Of a DNA stretch of 64,000 bases, positions 24,954 to 36,243 are shown in pieces. The stretch is from positions 1,910,501 through 1,974,500 of the forward strand of contig VICG01000001.1 in the NCBI GenBank assembly GCA_008692225.1, read 5' to 3'. The first letter of the stretch is position 1. Each line of letters opens with the position of its first letter. Made by a program: the position numbers and the translations under genes. The stretch comes from Monilinia fructicola. Its lineage: Eukaryota; Ascomycota; Leotiomycetes; Helotiales; Sclerotiniaceae. The notes under the pieces were generated by a model. It was not told the DNA's origin, did no database searches, and worked only from the letters and a program-made list of their open reading frames with translations.

Positions 24954-25892
24954 ATGTTTGATTCTGTTCCTACTTCGCTTCTTTGACAAAACGACGGGCT
25001 GGTTACTGATATTGCATTAGTGGCAACACGATGTCGAATCATATTTATTAGTAGCAACGTTGATAATTTCTCGGGTGTGGTTTGTTTTAGTCTTTTTGTT
25101 AATTAGGAGCGAGTGGTCTTAAGGGCGTAGAGCGACTAGACATCGTCGATACCCTATGAAGTAGTTCATCTTGATGGATTAAGAAATCAAGACAATATTA
25201 CAAAACTGGTGTTTACTGCAAATATACGGTGATGTCAAATGTGGTGGGTCATGATTCAACTGTAACAATTTGTTCACGATATCCAATCAGCAATATTCGA
25301 GGTTGAAGATGCTATGATTCGTATCCTTTCCTATTTCGACAGACGGTAGGTAGTCAATCCATGCTGGTCAAGACACAAGATAAGTTCCATTATTCCCAAG
25401 AAGAGTTTCAATAAGATCTAGGACAGCTGGGGAGAGTTGATGCTTAATCGGAATGTGTATATATGATAAGGCCATAATTGGCAGCGAGATCGGATGTTTG
25501 GACTTTGTTGTTTCCATAACTGCAGCTACGAAAATTCTTTTTGTCTCCTGATAAGGACTCATGCATTTTGGTCAAAGCATTTCAATTGGCTAGTTTCTTT
25601 TAAAAGCCACAGATGACAGGGGAAAGTTTGAGGCTGGTGATATCAACTAAACTTCCTTTGGTTATCCTTGTGGCTGGTGGGGGTGAAAAAAATTAGTTCG
25701 ATAAAGAAGGGGAGCGCGTTCTCTTAACCCCACCATCCATCCAGAAGTGATTGATTGTTGTTCAGTCCGTCCCTCAATTGAGTTGAATCCACAACTAACC
25801 TACCTAACATTACTCATACTTTCAAAAATATAAATCAACTTTGATTTACTCTTTGTATATTTCTACAATCATCACTCATACAAGTTCTCAAA
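24954..25892. other. Intergenic, tubulin 3' region and ARG1 promoter
   Basis: About 0.94 kb between two + strand genes. No open frame of note and no recognised RNA gene. The last 100 bases before the ARG1 start are rich in CAA/CT, consistent with a leader. Confidence 0.55.
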
Positions 25893-27373
25893 ATGGCAAA
25901 GGATAAGGTATGATTGAAGGCCACCATTGATAGATGTACTATTGTCAAATATAGAGCTTGAGCTGATAGAAATTGATTCTAGGTCTGTCTCGCATACAGT
26001 GGTGGTTTGGATACCAGCTGTATCTTAGCTTGGTTGATTGAAAAGGGATACGATGTTGTCTGCTTTATGGCCGATGTTGGTCAAGAGGGTACGAGATTCT
26101 ACAGTTCTGGGAGAAGTAACATGTTACTAAGAAGAGTGTAGAGGATTTTGAAGCTGCTAAAGCTAAGGCCTTGAAGATCGGAGCTGTCGCATGCTATGTT
26201 GAGGATTTGAAGAGGTATGTGACCTTGCTCATATTTCTTGATGAACACACCTGACATTGTATCCAGAGAATTCGTCGACGAGCTCTGCTTCCCTGCCGTC
26301 CAATGCAATGCCATCTACGAGAACGTATACTTGTTGGGTGAGTCATGAACTACTAGAGGGCTTCATGAAGAGTTTTGGGGCTAATAAGTTTCAACTCAGG
26401 TACTTCCCTCGCCCGTCCAGTTATTGCTCGTGCACAAATCGACGTTGCCCAAAAGGAAGGATGTATTGCTGTATCCCACGGCTGCACTGGAAAGGGTAAC
26501 GACCAAGTTCGATTTGAGCTTGCATTCTATGCTCTCCAACCAACCATCAAAGTCATTGCCCCATGGCGTCTTCCAGAATTCTACGAGCGTTTCGCAGGCC
26601 GCAACGATCTCCTCGAGTATGCTGCTAAGGCAGGCATCCCAGTTAGCAGCACAAAGGCTAAGCCATGGAGTATGGACGAGAACTTGGCACACTGCAGTTA
26701 TGAAGCTGGTATCTTGGAGGACCCAGATGTCACCCCTCCAGAAGATATGTGGAAGTTGACTGTTGATCCATTGAAGGCTCCTGATCAACCAGAAGACTTC
26801 ACTATCGTTTTCGAGAAGGGTCTCCCCAAGAAACTCATTACAAATGGCAAGACTATCACCGACTCTGTTGAACTCTTCCTTGAATCCAACGCCATTGCTC
26901 GTCGTCACGGTGTTGGACGTATCGACATCGTCGAGAACCGATTCATCGGTCTCAAATCCAGAGGATGTTACGAAACCCCTGGTCTCACCTGTCTCCGTTC
27001 CGCCCACGTTGATCTCGAGGGTCTCGTCATGGACCGTGAAGTCCGTGCCCTCCGTGATCAATTCGTTACCTACAACTACTCCAAGATCCTCTACAATGGT
27101 CTTTACTTCTCCCCAGAACGTGAGTTCATCGAGGAATCCATCGTTGCCTCTCAAAAGAATGTCAACGGTCAAGTCAGATGTCGTGTGTACAAGGGTGCCT
27201 TCAGTGTCTTGGGTCGTTCCTCGGAGACTGAGAAGTTGTATGATGCTAGTGAGAGTTCAATGGATGAGATTGGTTCGTTCGCTCCTGCGGATACTACAGG
27301 TTTCATCAGTGTTCAATCAATCAGATTGAAGAAGTATGGTGAGGCTAAGGCCGCTGCTGGTGAAAGACTATAG
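25893..27373 (+). CDS. ARG1: Argininosuccinate synthase
   Basis: Joins citrulline and aspartate with ATP to argininosuccinate, the penultimate step of arginine synthesis, in the cytosol. Exons: 25893-25907, 25983-26088, 26142-26214, 26267-26337 and 26400-27373, giving 412 aa, the normal length. The frame is intact. The ATP pyrophosphatase P-loop is [13 protein letters not shown] near residue 6. [65 protein letters not shown] and the CYETPG segment are the family's substrate-binding stretches. Four short introns are crowded into the first 500 bases. In yeast this gene responds to Gcn4 and ArgR; I did not find a convincing Gcn4 site upstream. Confidence 0.96.
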
Positions 27374-30300
27374 ATAGATCTTGTCACCTTAATGGTTTGA
27401 GTTTAGTCTGGGTCTGGGATTGGGATTGAGACACCCGAGAAGTTGCACTATCGCACCAACTGCGGATGAGGCACTAATCATTCACGATCCTCGGCGTGCA
27501 AATGGGAACTGTAAAATGATGAAACTGAATTGATATATAAAATTCGTATATGAATGAAAATAGACTAGCTTGTTCTTGCCAGTGCCGCTTCAATTCATGA
27601 CGCTCTTGTGATTGCGTCCAAGAAAAGACTTAATGGTGATTAATAAAAAAATGCCCAGTTCTGGAAATAAAATCTCCGTGAAATTCGCCTATTTCAAGTA
27701 ACCCCCCCCCTTGCTCACCGTTTCTCATCTTCATCCGATCTTTTTCTTATCATCTCATCTCGTTTCATTTCACCATCATACCTACTACATATCTAGGTCC
27801 ACACTGCCATCGTTGCATACGCGTGCATGCGATCGGGTGCCCGAGAACCGTTTGAGGAAGTCGGTCTGGTGGTCCCAGTGAGATTGGCTAGGTGGACCGA
27901 GGGATCTCGGGAGACGCGGTGGAAGCGAAGGGGGATCGTGGATGCTTTTGCCTGGGGCTTACACGTACGTCTCGGGGGGGAGGGTTGTCGCAGGGGAGAT
28001 GTGCAAGTAAAGCATGAAGCGTGAAGGAAGGGGAGAGGGGAGAGGGGGACGGAGGGGCAGGAGTTCGTTCTTGGTTCGCTTTTTTGGGGGTGCGCTCTCG
28101 TATCGCGTCGCGTCGCGTCGCTTCCCATCGCATCGCATCTCGTGTCATTGCATCTCATCTCGTCGTGCAATTTTTCTGCATTTTTCTTTCATCGCGGGTG
28201 TGGGGACGCATACGGATGGATTATCTTGGGATGTTTGGGCTCGGGGCTCGCGGCACAGAGCGCGATGTCTTGTTGGGGGGGTGGATGGCGAGGAAGGAAG
28301 GGTGGAGGGAAGGAGGGAGGAGGGAAGGAAGGAAGCGTCACATTTACTCGCGCATGATTAACTCTAAAAATCGCCATGTGGCGATGTTGCATCGGGGGTT
28401 GGAAGGGGTAATGTGTAATGTGTAATGTGTAAAGTGTAGGTATGCTCGTGCAGATGCTACCACGCTGGCCGTGGAACATGCATCGAAGGAATGGAAGATG
28501 GCGAGCCATAAAGCAGGAGTCGGGGTTGGGGTGTCTCCTCATGGCTGGGATGATGGATGGGCATTTCTTTGCATCTTTTGGGGTTTGCGCGATGCGATGT
28601 CGTGGATTGGTGTTGTTGCGGCGAGAGGGGGGGGGTGGGAGGGCTTGCACTGCCTCCTTTTTGGCTGGTGAACGGGTGTGTGATGGTTTGGGGATGGGGA
28701 TGGGGATGCGGATGCGGTGGGGGCTGTTCGTACCTACTTTCTCTCTTTTCTCTCTCTCTGTCTCTCGGTCTCTCTATCTCTCTACCTCTTACTTTCTCTC
28801 CCGGTGGTAGGTGTGTGTATGTCATCATCTCGCGTTCTTCCCCAAACATGGCAAGCTTACGGATTTGGGTTTTGTGTAGGGCTCGCAAGAGCGGTGTGCA
28901 ATTTGTGGTGTGTATCTGGCGGATGATGGTGTGTGCGATAGAGTCGCATTGTAGGAAATATATGATAAGGCGCGGTGCAGCAATGGGGCGTGGGCTTGAG
29001 ATCCATACGGGGTGGTGGGACAGAGAGGTGAGAAGCGCGTGGTTTTCCGATTTGGGCAGCGTGAGATGGGGAGTTGCCTGGGGATGGGCTGGCGCAGAGG
29101 AAGGAAAGATCGAGCGCATGGTACGGAGAGATAGGTATCGTATCTATTTTTGTGGGTGCTTGCGATGGAGAGATTGTCATGTCGTGCCGTCGTATTGCAC
29201 CGCTGTGGCGGTTGATGCGGTGCGACTGTGAGTGACATCTTCGACGGAGAATACGCCGAGCACACCACATATCTTCACCGATATCATGAAACAGCCGGAC
29301 CGCGGCTTGTCCCAAGGAGCGAAACGCCGCGAAGGAACAAGAAAGGAAGAAAAGAAAGTTTGTCAAGACGCCATGTCTCGCAATAATCGACGGCAGCTGT
29401 GCAGCGCTGAGCACACTTGTGCCTGCGCTCTCGCCTTCAAACCTCGAGGATGTAAGCGTGTATCTGGTGCCTGCACGGATATGCATGGCAAGGGACATAC
29501 GGTACGCGTCCATACCTCGCTGCCATCATCGGATGAAGAAGGGTTGGTGTGTACTCGTACCTGAGCTTTCAGAGCGGCAAGGCGATTGACTTCTAGGATA
29601 AGGTAATACCCGTCTTACATGATTGTGACCGATCTCCCCATTACTCAGCGACCAGCTATGGAATGTTTGCGCGGTATTAAAATCTACCACCAGGGCTTCT
29701 AGAAGTTTGCCATTCCCGGAATGCTTGGCACATGGCATTTGGAAACTCACAAGCGGGCGCGTTCTGGAATGGGAAAGTGGTGGTTGATGCCAGATGCGCC
29801 GTGGTTCGCTGGGTCACGAACCCTAGGGTGCGCAGATAAAGTAATGGGAGCCGAGGAAAACGTGGGTGGGGTGGATACGTGATGGAGAGATGGATGCATG
29901 GCCTCCTCGTATAGGCACTCCCGGTAGATTTTAGATTGCAGAAAGCGAAGACCTTCTCAAGAGAGGGTGCGTGACGATAAAGATGCACACGCACACACAC
30001 ATACACACATACTTACTGTACGCACAAGGAAGAAATAGACGAGACGTTTACTTAAAATACCGTAGGATCTCGAGGGTTTGGCGAATGCATGCGTGGGAAT
30101 GGAGGAGAAGCCTATTCGGGCAATGGTTGCGGCGAACCGAGGCGTCTGGATTCTCCAGCTGGAGCATAAATCCGCATACCCGGAGAACAAGGGCAGAAAG
30201 GGAAGTGTGAAGATATAAATAAACGTAGATCTATCTCTGCATCTGCAGCTCCGAGTGAATCTGGTAAGTCCTCTACGAGGAAGAAAGTATCCTGTGAGTG

Positions 30301-31726
30301 GATACCCTATCAATTGGGAGCATGAGCAGGACACATTTGTGACGAGAGTATTAATTTATGTAACGACTTCCTTAGTAAGGCATGGCAGCTCTGCTCACCA
30401 GCCTTGTCTAAAGATCGCACCATGCGAAAAAGGGAATTATGATCGAATAATAAAAATTGAGAAACTGCTCGGCCGTATACACAGTGTGTACGTGGATAAA
30501 TTCAGATTCGGGGTTCCGATACGCGCATTGGATTAAGAATTTCTTGATTGAGGGACAACCTTACCCGTGCGTGCCGTTTGTGGAGAATTAACTACGATAC
30601 AAGACGAATGGAAATGCGGTGATGATCCTTGGTGTAGCATGCATGAGCACTGAAGCGAAATGGGAAAAGGATGTGTGTAGTATGTACTGCACTGTAAAAT
30701 GTGAGGCAGGGAGGGAACGTGGAATATTCAGCTGGCAGGGATTGAGAGGGTACGGAGTAGTTCATCGACATGAGTATGAGGAAAATGGAGTCAGGATTTA
30801 GGTACTGTATGGGTGGGTGTAGGTATGGTAGTATTGCGGCGTAGAGCACGAGGAAACAGGGTTCTTGTTAAGTGTGACCGGGGTCAAAACCATATCGCGG
30901 TAAGCAGGAATTGGAAGGTTGGGGTTGAAGAAAATGGGAAATGGGAAATGGGAAATGGACAGTGGGCAGTGGGCAGTGGGCAGTGGGCAGTGGGAAGTGG
31001 GAAGTGAGATCTCAATTCAGATGTGCCGCACCAAGTAACACTGCTATCCAACTAAGTTCTTCTAGAAAGGAGAAATTAGGGTACCTGGTGCTCATCCGGG
31101 GGAACTTTACTTAGTGCTTATAAACATGAGGCGTGGTATACGAATACTACACTGCAGCATGGTAGTTACGTGGTTCATTGAAGAATACATCTGTAGCTAG
31201 CTAGCGAATGCGATGAAGGGGTTAAGGGTCTTGGCAATTACAAAAGACACATGTGACGCCATGGGATCAATTCGCTGGATGAGTACATTTTCGAAAGGTT
31301 CTTATTCAGCGTCGTACTGTACACCGGGAAGGAATGGAGAGGTCCCTTGTACTTGTGTAAACATAGCTAGTTCCAACGAAATTCGGTCCGAGGGAGTCAA
31401 TGTCTCAAGTCACAATCACTGATAGTAAACCGCAGCTGCTTTGTGATAGAGTTGAATGGGTGTCAGAACATTCAATCATATGTACTTGCAATTGAAGATC
31501 TTTAACAGGCATTGTCTAAAGAGAGTGGATCATTCTTTGCAGTTGCACGTAGAAATAAGACAAGATAAGTCTCTAACATTCATTGACCAATCGCCAAAAT
31601 CGAATTAGTGTTTCGTCTCATGTGAACAAGGATTGAAGTGGAGGTGGATATCTGATGCCGCCATCAAATTGCCGCCGAGATGACTGTGGAGGTCAGTCAT
31701 GTATGTATGTACCGGTCCGTCAATAT
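27374..31726. other. Long intergenic stretch, skewed and repeat-rich
   Basis: 4.35 kb with no gene I can support. From about 27820 to 29260 the + strand is strongly G-rich, with poly-purine tracts (about 28285-28335) and degenerate TCGCG/CATCG runs (about 28095-28145). This keeps several frames open on both strands without any protein-like conservation. A heptamer run (TGTAATG) lies at about 28406-28435, (CA)n at 29985-30012, and a TGGG-heptad array at 30935-31004 (listed). It could hold non-coding RNA, or long untranslated and regulatory DNA; nothing shows this directly. Confidence 0.45.
30935..31004 (+). repeat. Heptad minisatellite with GGG in nearly every unit
   Basis: Ten back-to-back heptamers: three TGGGAAA, one TGGACAG, four TGGGCAG, two TGGGAAG. 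Nine units carry a GGG run separated by four other bases, a spacing compatible with G-quadruplex folding of the + strand. Confidence 0.9.
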
Positions 31727-33105
31727 CTATGATGCATTGCATGACCCAAAGAACCAGCCCAACCAACTCTGCCGCGGTGGAAGGATTTCTTGATCCTCTC
31801 TAGAATTCAGGTTTGTGTAACTTTTCTCATTGGGATCATCTCGATATGGTGTATTCATACTCTCTCTGTCCTTTGCAGCCGATATCGAGTTGATGGCCAG
31901 AGAAAAATCCCCTTCTTGGCTGCCGAAAAAGCTGTTCCGTGTTAGTAATAGCAATACCAGATTGACTGATGAAATACCTTCGCATCATAATACTAAATCT
32001 TTTGATATTTTTTAAATCCAAAGGGTTTGCATCGTTCTTCTCCCGTCCCCTATACGTGGGTTTTAAATCTGCCCACTTCACAAATATGATCGAATGATCG
32101 GCAGGACCTTTGAAGTCAAACTTCCAACTAATTGTACTTTGTTCTCTACCATTGGGACTTTTCGGAAGTATTTCATCTTTGATGATGAAGGTATATTGCT
32201 TTTGATCACTCCGCCCTAGACTGAGCAAAATTCCGTCATACGCCGATAGGTTCCACTGCAAGTTTAGCTGTTAGCTTGAAGCTTATGGCCAATTGATAGA
32301 ATTTCTGGGGAGGCGTCTTGCAAATGATTCAATAAAGTTTTGCAAACAGCGGGAAGAAAGACAGGCGCCTGCCTTTCTTCTGCATCCGTTGAAGCGCTTC
32401 AGTTCGACTTTGCCCAAGGGTAATTTTCGGATGCTATGAGACATTGATATGCGTCTGACATAACAATAATACAACTTTGCTTAGCCACATGCAGGACGGA
32501 ATTCTATAATCGTCCCAACGGAATTGAAGGACATGTAGGAGTGTAGCATTTTAGATCTTGCATGCAAGGACCGCGATCGCCTCAAATCACGCCCACTCAA
32601 TGCTTTAACTGAATTTAAACATGAAAGATTGCATTGGGAAAGGACCTGGAAAATTTCAAGTCTAATTTGAACGATGTAACATTATATTCGAGGATACAAC
32701 GTGGTTAATCAGTGTAGAACGCCATAAACTCATTAGGTGGATAATGACATTTAGCTCTTGATTAGGTTCACTTGAAACACTGGGGATCTAGGAAGGGTGC
32801 CATGTTTATGCTAACTAACTTACAGTATGATTTTCAGTCGTCCTTTGAGATGCGAAACCCGCACCCCCTAAGGTCTTGATGTCGAGTGTCCCGCTAAATG
32901 TAGCCACCGAGGAAGAGGCGGAACATTTGAGATGAGATTGTGAGGCTCCGCCTCGAACCCGATCATCACTTGAGGTCCAATGGAGGGCCGACCAGGGCCT
33001 TGGTGAAGAATCAGTACAGTACAATACAGGATTTTAACGAATGATTCAAGAGACTCACTTTGAACCACCAAAGAGATCCATAGATAGAATTGATGTGGGA
33101 CCCAT
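31727..33105 (-). CDS. CIA30-domain protein (complex I intermediate-associated protein 30)
   Basis: Predicted assembly factor for mitochondrial NADH:ubiquinone oxidoreductase (NDUFAF1/CIA30 family); some fungal members have unknown roles. Exons 33105-33059, 32998-32824, 32255-31978 and 31931-31727 join in phase to 234 aa. Marks in order: DLFGGSKPW, WTSSDDRVRGGASQSHL, FSGTLDIKTLGGAGFASQR, WNLSAYDGILLSLG, YTFIIKDEILPKSP, REQSTISWKFDF, LKPTYRGREK, LKNIKRFSIMMRSFFG and GDFSLAINSISA. These are the CIA30 core motifs. Start could be 33105 or the ATG at 33081 (MDLFGG); the latter fits short family N-termini. Intron 2 (32256-32823) is 568 bases, about ten times the others. No obvious mitochondrial presequence is seen, so an upstream exon cannot be excluded. 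Confidence 0.87.
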
Positions 33106-33632
33106 GGATATTCTGGTCGATATAAAATGATGTATCTTTTGTGTTGGATGAATGAATCCTCGATGGTGATTGGGTGAAGGTGTAATGGCGATGATGATGA
33201 TTACGATGATGATTATAATGATGATGGTGATGATGGTGGTGATGATGCTAAGGTCAGGGCAAGGGCAATGAATGATGAATGATGAATGAATAAGGATGAC
33301 GTTTGAAGATATCTAGGCAGGAAACTTCCGTTCGGTTCCGAAGCAACAATGCATGGATGATACTGGTAATAGTAATAAACCTTACAAACACTACAAGTAC
33401 TTTAGGTAGGAGACAGACGCTTCTAGAGTCTAAAGTCCTCGTAGGGCAGATGTTGGATGTTGGATGTTAGATGAATTGGATACTTGCAAATGTTTGTTTA
33501 AGTTGAGATGATGATTCCAAATAATTTTCCCGTGTAGATTGACCAATCATTTAATGAATTTCAAGTCTTCCGTAGATAATAAATAAACACGATCAACCAT
33601 TGAGTCATTTACCGGGTGTACGGGATTTTAGT

Positions 33633-33733
33633 TTAATTTTATGTTATGTTATGTTATTTTGTTTTATTTTGTTTTATTTTATTTTATTTTATTTCAAGTC
33701 ATATTATGTTATGTTATGTTATGTTATGTTATG
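33633..33733. repeat. Pentanucleotide run (TTATG / TTTTA / TTTTG)
   Basis: Successive pentamers ATGTT, TTTTG and TTTTA, then ATGTT again, imperfect but in register over about 100 bases. Interrupted near 33692-33702. Confidence 0.85.
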
Positions 33734-34027
33734 GATTCATGTGTTATATCATCTGATTTCAATATTACCTAAGCGCGTTTATCTAAGTTTTTTGGGGTTG
33801 TTATGATTATTGTTATGATTGTTGTTATGGTTGTTGTTATGATTGTTATTATTGTTGTTATCTATGGATCATTGTTGTTGTTGTTGATGTTGTTGATGTT
33901 ATCTACAGTCCACGGTATCCATGGATCTATCTACTCCATACGTATCTGTCTTTCTTATTTTTTTTTTTGAAGGATAAATAACACTTGGTCCGTGCGTCTA
34001 TTCAAGCAATTCTAAATGTGGGGTAAA

Positions 34028-34028
34028 G

Positions 34029-34062
<34 letters not shown>
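34028..34062. repeat. (AAT)n microsatellite
   Basis: About 11-12 perfect trinucleotide copies, followed by a degenerate tail to about 34095. Confidence 0.95.
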
Positions 34063-34063
<1 letters not shown>

Positions 34064-34540
34064 CATAATAATAAAATACTGTAATAATAAAATAAACTTA
34101 CGGAGCCCGAGGTACCAATTAGTACTGGAACTTAAATAACCCTGAAATGAAGATCACCTGGGCATTGATGGACATTAGACACCCATGGATTCCGTTGCTC
34201 TACAGTGTACAGAGTACAATACAATACCTACCTAGGTAGGTAATAGGTGGCAGGTAGAACTTTACCAACAACTCAGATTTCATGGTTGTTTAGGTTTCGG
34301 GTTTTATTTATATTTTTATCTTTATTTTTATTTTTATTCTTATCCTTATTCTTATTTTAATCTTGATTTTAATACTTCCAACAAAATGGTTATGGAATGC
34401 TTCACTTCTAGACTTTCCAGACTTTTCAAACTCCCCGGGCCGCATAGCTTGGTTGAGCCAACCTAACCCATACTCAACTCAACCAACACAACCCACTTGC
34501 AACCCAAACAAGGCTACCAACAAAATTAATAACCAACAGT

Positions 34541-34598
34541 AACACACACACACACACTCTCTCTCTCTCTCTCCCTCTCTCCCTCCCTCTCCCTCTCA
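34541..34598. repeat. Compound (CA)n(CT)n microsatellite
   Basis: About eight CA units switch directly into CT units, which then degrade into CCCT/CCCTCT repeats. Confidence 0.95.
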
Positions 34599-35307
34599 TC
34601 TGATACTTCAGGTTTCAAGGATTAAGACTGTTGATTCACAACACAAGTATGCAGAAACCGTACGACTATGCCCATTTTTGATGCTAGGATGGAACTCCGC
34701 GATCAATTGTCAAGCTGTATAACCCGAGTTCACACGGGAAAACCGGTCACTTTATGTTGCCTTTGACTAAAGAGACTCTGTCTCACCTTGTTCTTCCCGT
34801 TACCTTGCTTGAATCATGATGGCCCCAACCCCTGTTCTGGTCTTTGGCCCGAAGCGTCAACTGTGATGATGGAGATAGTGCAGATGGTTGGTCTCGCAGA
34901 TCAAATCTCACTGCTCAAATCTCACAATGCGCGCAGGCATGATAAGTACCCTACGTGTCGATATTCGCGTGGAAATCACATTTGGGGCATGGCAACAAAC
35001 ATCTTGCAATAGAATGTGTAGAGAAGTTGTCATCAAATTTTGCTATACATCAGAACGAGAGAAAGAAACAAAAAAAAAACACTAATCGTACTGGGTATTT
35101 ACACTAGGATCGTTCCTTCATTTCTACCAGCAGTAAATCAAACTCCGTACACTCCGTACTCCCGTTGATTTGCTCCTCCATATCCTACCCTCATTTCCAA
35201 GCAATGCTGAATACCATCTAAAGCGAGTGTCGAGCACTTCGAACTCTTCTTTCATATATCCCAAGCAAAGAACCAAATATCCTGAATGATCTCCCTGATA
35301 CCTTTTC

Positions 35308-36243
35308 TCATATCTGCGTCATCATGCGAGGCGAGGGAGGCATGGAGAGAGGGGTGGTGGGATATTGGTATCCAGACTCAGAACATGTAGTAGAATGCTC
35401 GTAAGAGTGTGAGAGAGGCGGCGTCTGCATATATCTGTTAGGACCCAAAACAAGTGGCTTTGCAGCTTGAGGGTGCCTTACATGAGGATTATCATAAGCG
35501 TGATGCGAGTGAATATCGATGGCTGGCAAGCCTTGGTAGCTCATATTGTATGGGCTCATGGTGTCTTCAGGTTCTCGCTTGATTGCATCGTTGAAATGCA
35601 TCATCGAAGGCAAGGTTACTGGCACGGGTGACATGTAATGCTGGTATGCCTCGGATCGCTCACTGTCGGAAACGGCACGATAGGGTTGCGAATGTGGGTA
35701 TGGTGGGTAGGAAACCTCCTCGGGAGCAGGATATGTATGATATGTGAAGAGGGGTGGTGTTCTAGATCCGTCACGATCAAAGTTTTGCGAAAAGATGATT
35801 TCATCATCGCTGTGCATAGGAGGCGTATACTGGCTAGGTAAGAGTCTGGGAGAGACTTGTCGTTGCACATTTTCTGGGCTCCTTCTGTACTGTTGAATCT
35901 CGGGGTTGCGCTCTGGCTGCTGATGAAGCTCCGCATGCGCTTGAGGTGGGGAAGCGGAAGAGGAACCAGCTCTGCGCTCAAGATCTTCGAGACGTCTCTT
36001 GAGCTTCTTGCCTAAAAGAGGAAAGGATTAGTGGCCGTTGACCAGTGGAAGGCTATCAACAAACAACTTACGGTAGTTTCTTTGAGCGATACGGTTCTGA
36101 ATTCTGCGGCGCTCAGCAAGATCAGAGATCTTGGTCCAATCTTCATCGGGATTGGCAGAACTGCTGAAGGCACTGCTGGTGCCGTGACTTGACAGATGTC
36201 TTGCGGTGGTAGCCGTGGAGTATGAATAGCTGTGTCGAGACAT
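35308..36243 (-). CDS. bZIP transcription factor (fungal AP-1-like basic region)
   Basis: Nuclear DNA-binding protein of 291 aa from two exons, 36243-36072 and 36011-35308. The 60-base intron falls inside the basic region. The basic region is AERRRIQNRIAQRNYR, continuing KKLKRRLEDLERR; the N-x7-R spacing (N..AQ..Y/R) places it in the fungal AP-1-like/Pap1-type group. The leucine-zipper part after it is short and weak. The C-terminal two thirds is low complexity, rich in Pro, Ser, His and Tyr (for example SYPPYPHSQPYRAVSD), ends PTTPLSMPPSPRMMTQ and has no other domain. The target genes and physiological role cannot be read from sequence. Confidence 0.88.

Larger units (their letters stand above)
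33106..35307. other. Intergenic, dense in simple repeats
   Basis: 2.2 kb upstream of the CIA30 gene and downstream of the bZIP gene (both on the minus strand). It contains, in order, (GAT)n-like runs (33185-33300), pentamers TTATG/TTTTA (33633-33733), (TTG/TTA) triplets (33797-33900), (AAT)n (34028-34062), TTTTTA-like runs (34305-34370) and (CA)n(CT)n (34541-34598). A perfect palindrome CCTACCTAGGTAGG occurs near 34226-34239. No open frame resembles a protein. Confidence 0.7.

Noticed and set aside
28014..29231. Several open frames of 115-224 codons on both strands
   Set aside because: Products are low complexity (Arg/Gly or Pro/His/Ser) and mirror the base skew; no domain, start context or splice pattern.
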